Shown here in pieces: positions 47,101 through 56,100 of a DNA stretch of 64,000 nucleotides. The stretch's first letter is position 1. Each line of letters starts with the position of its first letter. The translations under genes and the position numbers were made by a program. This DNA is from Euglena gracilis. Taxonomy: Eukaryota > Euglenida > Euglenophyceae > Euglenales. Below the pieces are notes generated by a model. It ran no database searches and was not told where the DNA came from. It worked only from the letters and a program-made list of their open reading frames with translations. The stretch spans positions 62,001 through 126,000 of the forward strand of contig CP154957.1 of the NCBI GenBank assembly GCA_039621445.1. Direction: 5' to 3'.

Positions 47101-50100
47101 GGCCCCCCCCGGGGGGGGATCGGCCGGGACCCACCCACCCACCTTTGTTTGCGGAACTGAGAAAAAATCTCTGGTAAAAGCACGGATTCCGGGTTTGTGC
47201 GATGTCTTGCACATATCGTCCCCACAGACTTGCAAGAGGATTTCGCGCTGGAGGTTTTCCATCACCTTGATGTTTAGTTTGTATTTGGTTATTTAGTTGT
47301 TAGTTCTTTGTTTTTTGTATTAGCTATTTAGTTAGTATTTAGAGTTTGGTATTTATTTAATTTGGTATTTAAATAATAATTTTAGTTAGTATTTAGAGCA
47401 CAAATAAACAAAGATCATCAAATCTGTTGTAATTTTGAACTGACAGATCAGAGCGTGTGATCGGGCACACACCGGGCTGGCTGGACAATATCCTCGTCAT
47501 CCTTTTCCTCGTCCTCGTCCTCATCCTCATCATCGCCTTGCTCTTCCTTCATCAATGCTTTTTCGGCAGACTGAGGAGGAAAAAGGCCAGAAATAGTTGG
47601 TGAATAAACTGGAAAGAAAAGAAAAGAATTTCCCATGCTGAAAGATTGCCCATCCACCGAAATCAGGAATCAAGAAAAATCATTTTTGATACTTTGGGTG
47701 AAACGGAAAGCCATGGCCTTCCAATGAATGCTGCCAACAAAATGGATTTAAAGAATCAATAAAGTTCGACTTCGGCAAAATACTTCACAGATGTCATCCA
47801 AATTCCACCCCACACAAACACATCTGGAGGGCAGACAGCAATGATACCTTCAAGCGAGGGAAGAAATCTTCTCGACCAGTAATCTTCTTGACCCTTTGTT
47901 TCAACAAACCAAGTGCCTTGATTTTGTCTTTGTCCTTCGTCTTTGTTTCTGGGGCAGCCTTCTCCTTTGCCTCTTTGTCCTTCAACCAACGGTCCGTGTA
48001 AACTATCACCTTGAAGAACAGGCTGGGAATCTGAGGGGACAAGTGGGGGTTTTCTGAAAAGCTGCTCGGGCGCAGTTGTTAAGCACTCAGGAACATTGTC
48101 TGTTCCGTTTCACAATGCGTCTGTTTTAGCAGTTTCGCAAAGGGACCGTCCCCAAGGGTTGCGTAAGTGGTCTGCCAGGGAATTCTTGAAAAAAATATCG
48201 TGGGGTGGGGGTTTTCTCAATCCAGAGGGGGCCCCACCCACCTGACAGAGTTTTTTAAATTTTCAAAAATTATTTGAAAATTTTGACAACGTTCACGAAT
48301 GCATAAGACTGACTTTTTGTGGAAAAACCAACACAGCATTTGAGACATTGACGAGGTACTTTGTGCAATAGGGCTGTTTTTGAATGTCTCCAAATAAAAT
48401 GCCATTCTGTTCTAAAAACCATGCAAAAAAAAGTTTCAAAAACCCTGTTAAAACGTTCAGGAAACACCAGGGCAGAACGGGAAGGCCTGGTGGGGGGGTC
48501 GACCCCCATCAACCACAGCATTTTCACCAATTCTGGGCAAACGGGGATTTTATTTTAGAAATTTTTGAAAAATGCACCCAAAATACATGATTTTTTGATG
48601 GAAAACCACATGCTTTCACGAAAAAATCTCAAGAACTTCAGGTTTAAAAATTGGTAGTTTTTAGGAGGGGGGTGAAAAAAAAAGAAGTCAAAAAAAATTG
48701 GACCAAATTTTGGCACAGTCAAATTATACTGACAGTTCTTCTCTTTTTCCTTTTTCTGTTGGAAATTTATTGGATTTTCAATGGCATTTTTTGGGTCCAA
48801 AAACTGGTGCCACCAAAAAAAAACGGGAAGAGGTGTCGACCCCCCCACCCACCATGCAGGGGGGGGGGGGTTGACCCCCCGCCACCCTGGCTGTTTGGCC
48901 GATTCCTGTTCTGCGCTGGGAAATACTGTCAAAATATTTCATAAACACTGTCATTTCTTTGGGAGAATTTGTCAGGCTGTTCCAAGAATAGAGGGCACCA
49001 GCTGCAGGAATGAGCCACCTCAAATTTTTAACTTGAAATTGCACTTGAGCGCAAAAGACCTACCCTGGGGGCCCCAATTTGGACTTTGCCAATTAAGCCA
49101 AACCTCTGTAAAGACTGGGGGGGTTGCTGGGCTAGGGCAAGAAATTTGGGCTCGCTGGAAATTTGGGCTAGCTGGCCCGAATCCCCGGGGGCGGGGGGGG
49201 AGTCCCAGCTGGACCTGAGCTGGGCCGGGCCAGGCCGAAATCAGACAATTGCATAAAAAATGACCTTCACATCACAGATTTAGAGGCACGGCGCCTGCCT
49301 ATGTTTCGTGGACATGACCACAATTTACAGAGCGTTTTTGGGACCCCCCAAAAGTAACGCCCTGATAATCATGAAGAGGCTGTTCACGATTATCAGGGAG
49401 TTATTTTGGGGGTCCAAATAACGTCCTGAGAATCGTGAACAGGCTGTTCACAACTTACAAGGCATGAAATTGTGAACAGGCTGCAGGTGAACGGGAGTAT
49501 TCTGTAGGCTAAATCTCTGTGGGATCATTGCATAAGAGAAAACAATACTCATCAAAACAGGTCGGAACACGTGCAGCGACTGACGCGGTGGGGGGGGGAG
49601 GGGGGGGGGGGGGGGGGGTGGATCCGGCCGCGCTGCGGTCACAGCGCAAGCACAATTTGTTGCCGCGGTGGTAAGGCTGTTTCAATTACTTGGATCAATT
49701 GATCAATTGTTCAGGAGGGGGGGTGATTAATCGTTCCATCGGTGGGGGGGTTAATCAATTGAAAATAATCTGTTTCCAAAGCAAAACCAATGACCACCTA
49801 GATTGGACAATACTCTTGAACATGAAGCAAAGCTGCAGACAAAAAAAAGGGACGCCAATGAATGACGTTGTTGCCGAAGCATGTGGTGTTGCACTGAGCA
49901 CTGAGCAGCGTTGTGTTGCACGGTGTGCTGTCCATGGGCAGAAAGGGTCAGATCACATGTTGAAACCGTGTATGGAGGCTCTGGGTTCACGCCCGAACCG
50001 GTGTCTTGGACACCGGTTCGGGCGGAAAATTTCCCGCCTGAACCGGTGTCCGACAACGGTTCGGGCGGGAAACCGGTGACTTGGACTGAAGAAACAGGAC

Positions 50101-53100
50101 AACAGTGCAAAAAAACCAGATTCATTTGGAATTCAATGCAAAGAGGTGCGAGACGACCAATAACAAAAGTTTTAAGGAACAGTGCTAGGCAAACCGGACA
50201 GTATCACAGCCGCAACGCTAAAACGAAGGCAACCGTTTTGCCCGAGGGATCAGACACGGCTGTTATTTACAATCAGGGCACAGCCAGGACCCGTAACGGG
50301 GGGGGATGACCAACCCCGCACAGGCGAAATGACAATAAATTCGTCCTCTGGCTCTCCAAAAAGTGGTCCCAGTTTGTCAGGTCAAAGAGCCGCAAAATTT
50401 CTTCCTCGGACACTACAGGCACCTCCTGTTCTTCGGCTTTTTGCTTCTGGTCGCGAAGAGAAGCAGCGTTGAAAAAAACACAAAATTGTGGATAATGTGG
50501 CTGCACAAAGGAGCGGCGCTTCCCTGTACAAAGCAGCCAGAGCGTTGACCATCGTGGTCAACATGGAGGGGAACCAGGACCGATCCTGCACCTTGGCATT
50601 AGCACAAATTTCTTTGCGCTGGGCAGCGGCTGCCTGTTGCTTCTCGTCACCGTGATCAAAAAAGCACGTGACCTTTACCGTCCAAAGGGCAAATGCCGAG
50701 AGCCAGTCGTCCAGTATGTCAAATGTAGCCCCACGCAGCTGGCAAACCTTTTGGACCTGCCAGCGCCACCATGCAAGACCACCACGGGGGCAACTGTTGA
50801 CAAATGTTTCCCCAAACAAAAGTGAGTGGGCTGCTGGGGTTTCCCGAGGTGCAGCGGCAGCCTCAAGACCAGCCAAAAATTCTGCTGGTGTGGGGGGTTG
50901 GGGCAGCACTCTGGTGCACACGGTAGTAACCTGGCCGGCGTACATGGCGTACATGGCGTACAAGAAAAAACCTGCCAAGAATAGTAATACGTGACCGTGT
51001 GTCCCTAGACACCGGTTGGGGCGTGAACCCAGAGCCTCCGATACACGGTTTCAAAAACTGTGTTCAAGACACCGGTTCGGGCGTGAACCCGGTGACTAGG
51101 ACACCGGGTTCACGCCCGAACCGGGTGTCTTGGAAACAGTTCTCGATATATAACAGAGAAGCGCTGCTCAACATCGCCATTGCAGAACATCATGACAGTG
51201 GCTGGACGCAATGCCTTCCACACACTTCGGCTTGAAAGCTCGGAACATTGCCCAACCCACTAACACAAAAGCCAAAAATGAATAAAAGGCACCTGAGCAG
51301 CACGCCATATTTCCACCCCGTTACCATGTCTGTTTCCCTTTTCAGGAGGATTGCTCCTTGATTGAGGCGTCATTCTCAGAAGAAGAAGGCAGTGAGAACA
51401 AAAACTGTTCCAGGTCGTTCGTGGAAATTTGTGATTATTCGTAATTATTCGTGATTATTCATGATTTTGGAAAATCCCTAAATTTGTGCTGGTTCGTGAT
51501 TATTCGTGATTATTCGTGGCACGAATTTGTGGGAAACCCTGGGCTATGGTACGACGCCCTTAGAACGGCCAGAATCCTTTCCCTTGGGGTCTGTTTCGGC
51601 CATTTGGGTAGTTTTGTGGTTATTTGAAGGGATAGGGTTAGGGTGGTACTTGCTCGCCGAAATTTTTCCTAGTCGGAATTTTTAGGGTTATTTGAAGGAG
51701 TAGGGTTAGGGCAACACGGCCATGTTGCACAACACGGCCATGTTGCACAACATGGTCGTGTTGCCCTTACCCTACTCCTTCAAATAACCCCATAATACCC
51801 TGTTTCTGGCGGTCGTTTAGCGAACAAGTACCGTTAGGGTTTGTGGACATGAAGATAAAGCCCGCCGACCAAACAATTTTTTACCGCCCCCCCCCCCCAG
51901 GGGGGAGGGGGGGTCACTCCACTTTTCAAAAAACCAGTCAGTCACTTTTTTCGGGAAGCCAGTCAGTCAGTACACCCCCGGGGGGGGGGGGCACTCTGGA
52001 ATCCAAAGGAAATTTGACCCAAAACATGAAAAAAAGGCCAAAAAAATTTTCCGGCGCCTTCGGCGCCGGGTCACTTTTGTCGTTTTTTTTGCCAACCCCC
52101 CCCCTGGGGGGGGAGAGGGGCTCCGGGCCAAAAACCATTCCTTCACTCCGAAAAACCCAGTCACCTCCCCCCCCCGGGGGGGGGGGGGGACAGTGACAAA
52201 ATGATTGTATGGCGCCGACCCTGTGGCCCAGAAGGGGGATTTGCCATCCTGAACATGGAGAAACACGGGAATTTGCCCCCATTTGGCCTACCATGCACCC
52301 CACCCCCCCCCCCTCATCATGTGCCTCCTGGGACATAATGGGGGGGGGGGCTCCCATGAAGAATGCCCCTCGCCCCGCCATGTGCAGGCATGTCCCGCCG
52401 AACAACAACATCCCCCCCCATTGTGTACCTCCCCCCAAGTTTGGCCTCCCGGGGGGAGGTACTAATAAAGGGGAAGGGGCATGGTAATTCAAAAAAAGGG
52501 CTAAAACTTCACCAGGACAGGTCCTAAACCTAACCCCATTCCTCCCAATAACCCCATACAGTCATTGGAAGCAGGCTGTTTTTTACCAACCCGGGGGGGA
52601 GAGGGGGGGGGTCCGGAGTGCCTGTGAGTGCCTGCCCAGACAGGCACTACCCCCCCCCTCGGATTTCGGCCTGTGCCCAGGCACATTCCTTTGAAAATAG
52701 GCCATTTTTGGCTCCCCGGTGCCTTCGGCGCCGGGGTTGTGCTAGACTTTTAGCCATGTGCCCTACCCCCACCTGGGGGGGGGGGTGGGGTAGATCTGGC
52801 CTGGGTGGGGGGTAGTGGGAGTGACACGCAAGGGATTTTGTTATTTTAGGGCCGCCGAACAGTTGCCTGCAGCGCTACAATGCAAAAAAAAAAAACTAAG
52901 TAGGAAATAACCATAGCGACCTTTGCCGACCGTGGGCCGACCTAAGGTCGGCCCACTACCCCCCCCCCCCAGGCCAGATCCGGGAGCCCCGGGGGGGGTC
53001 GGATTTGGAGTGCCTTGGAGTGCCTGCCCATGCAGGCACCCCCCCCCCAGGGTGGGGTCGGCCCTCCCTCAAAGTGGCCACCCCTCAAAGTGGCCAAAAT

Positions 53101-56100
53101 TTTTTGGCAAAATTTGGTTTACCCCCTTAAAGTGGCCAAAAATGCCGATCTGTGAAAACAAAACAAGTCCTGCGCAAAAGTTCACTCCCTGTCGCCACAC
53201 AGAAAAAGATACGGGGGAAAGAAATGCTGTGGTTCAAAAAAAATGGGTGATTTCATACCAACTTGCTTCCCACCATTTTTGCCCCAATTCTTGGTTCAAA
53301 ATATCCACTACGAGGAGTTTTCCACACAAAAATGCCTTCTTTGTTGGACAAAGCGGTGGCGGAGCATTGAAAACACACAGTTCCCAAGGTTAAACCGGCG
53401 TTTGAGACGCCGGGTTCAGGACAGAACCGGCGCCCCCCCCCATGGGTTTTCCGGACACCGGTTCTGTCCAAAGCCCGGCGTCCGGATCTGGAGCTTTTTT
53501 TTTATACCAAAAAATGTACGTATGCGACCGCAGCAACGAAAATTTCCTTGTCTGAAGAGGGATGGGAGGCAGAACTGTAGAGTGCCAGAATATGATTGAT
53601 CAGTGGCGGCAGCAGCTGAGCGTTTCTGAAGTTTCCAGGGGGAGGGGGAGGGGATTGCTAGGCATACAGGTTGCCACAGCCGCAGCGATTACAGGGCAAA
53701 ACGTATTGCCGGTAAGCAAACACATTACGATGGGGAAACAGGACGGGGTGCACCCTCACAACGAGAGCAACACCAAGAGCCATACCGGGGGGGCATCACA
53801 AGACCAGCACACGACAGGTGGCGGTACTCGTGACACACATCACACATGACGGGGCGCTTGTCCCCACGAGTTTTCAGAGCGAAACCACAAACAGTGCAAC
53901 TGTAACCCTCCACTTTTACCTCCGTGGTTACCACCCGCGCATTTGTCCGCTGTGCTTCCAAAAACGACCGCCAATTTGTGCTGTCCACCAGTTTTTCCAG
54001 CTCAGCCTCAGAAAGCACAGCAATTTCCTCCCGCTGGGCCGCCAGTTGGCATTCCCGGCGGTTGGCATCACTCCAAAAATCGTTGAATTTGGGGAATAAA
54101 CTTGCTTCCCCTGGAACGACCGTTCCGATGCCTCCGGCTTTCTTGTAAAACGCTGCCGCACCATTTAAGTTGGTTTTCAGCGTTGTCGGCGCCCAACAGC
54201 GCATTGCAACCTTCGCTTCGGCACAAAGTTGTTGCCGTTGGGACAAAGCGTCCGCTTTTTCTTGTGGAGTATCAAAAAGATACTCCACATCCACCGTGAA
54301 TTTTGCGAAGGCCGCAACCCAGTCATCCAATTTTTCGATGACGCAATTTTTGTGGTCCAGACTTTTTGAAAATCCTGCAAAGGGCCCAAACTACCCTGTG
54401 CAGCCTTTTCCTGACCACCCCTGGCCCTCGGTTTCTTGGCAAAAGTGTCCCCAAAGAGGGCGGTGTCGGGCGCATCACCTTGAGGCTCCAAGGCGGCCCC
54501 CAATCCTGCCAAAAATTGGGCACTGGTTGGGCTGGCGGGCAGAGCGTTGCGGACTACAACGGCGAGGGAACCGCCCATCATTGTGCTAAAGAAAGCCTGA
54601 AGGGGAACACAAATACGTGGGTTTCTAAGTCGTACCTGGCCCAAAGGGGGGGGACGCCGGTTCTGTCCTGAACCCGGCGTCTCTAAAATGCCGCTTTAAA
54701 CAAGGGGGGGCGGACGCGGGTTCTGTCCTGAACCCGGCGTCCGGGACAGGCTTCTTTTTAAGTCAGAAGACCCCCCCCCCCGGGGGTGGGTCCGGGCCGG
54801 ACCCCCCCAGGCATTTTTATTTTTAAGGCGCCTTAAAAAACCTTAAAAAACCTTAAAAAACCTTAAATTTTTTTTTGCCAAAATGCCTTAAAAAACCTTA
54901 AAAAACCTTAAAAAACCTGAAAAAAAATCACCCCGGGGAAGTTTTTCTTCCCTGTGATGACCTTAAAAAACCTTAAAAATTTTCCCTGGGAATTTTTTTT
55001 CTTGCACCAAACAAATAATGGCATGCCTGAAACCTCGCATGAAGCCAGTCAATGCAGAAGCGGTGTTGAACAAACAATATGAAAACCGGATTGTTTGCCA
55101 AGGTTTCTGGCATAGTTCGGTTGGCCTCGGTTCACCAAAAGCTGTGACACACAGCCAGAATAAGCAAAACTTGCAACCACATCTTTCTTGATTTGAATTA
55201 CTTGAGACATTCTTAGAGGAGTCAACCCAAATGGTTGGTTTTTTGATGGAAAAAATTACATTTCCCCCAAAAAAATCACCAAAATTTTAGGGATGAAAAT
55301 TGTTAGTTTTTAGGGGGGGGTCAAAAAATGCAGGTCAAAAAAATGGGACCAAATTTTGGAACAGTCAAATTTTACTGACATTTTTTCCTTTGGAATTTTT
55401 TTGGGATTTTCAGTGGCATTTTTTTGCTTCCAAAATCTCTCAAAATTAAAATTTTGAGAAATGTTGATTTTGACAAAAAAAACTCAAAGATTTCAGGGTT
55501 AAATTTGGTAGTTTTAGGAGGGGGGGGTGGAAAATAACGAAGGTCAAAAAAGGTGGTAAATTTTGGCACAGTCAAATTTTACTGACACTTTTCCTCTGTC
55601 AAATTTGTTGGATTTTCAATGGCGTTTTTTTGCTTCAAAAACCTCTCAAATTCAAAATTTTGAGAAAATGTTGATTTTTTGGAAGGTGTGAAAAATGGGG
55701 GGTTGAGGGAGTTTAATGGCCATTTTTTGAGGAAAAGGTTCTAAAGTAATTTTTTGTCATCAAAAAGTGACGATTTTAAGTTTTTCCAGACTTTTTTTTG
55801 TTGTGTTTTTTTTTTTTAAAAAACACATATTTTTTTAAAAAAAAACTTGTTTTCTTTTTTAAAAAATTTATTTATAAAAAACTTGTGTTTTTTAAAAAAA
55901 GTTTTTTTAAAAAACATGCTTTTTAAAAAAAAACATTTTTTTTGTTTCAAAAAAAAACAAGCAATCAACCTTGGCAAGCACCTATGGTCAAGCCCCAAAA
56001 TTTCCCCATTTGAGGCCATTTTAGGCCATTTAAGGCCAACAGGCAAGCAAATGTCCTGAATAGGGTCAGAAATTTAAAGTAATTGCAATGAAAAAAAAAT

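Noticed and set aside
52040-52075. GGCGCC hairpins followed by T runs as bacterial-type terminators
   Set aside because: They lie on both strands inside introns of a spliced gene, often with A/T runs on both sides.
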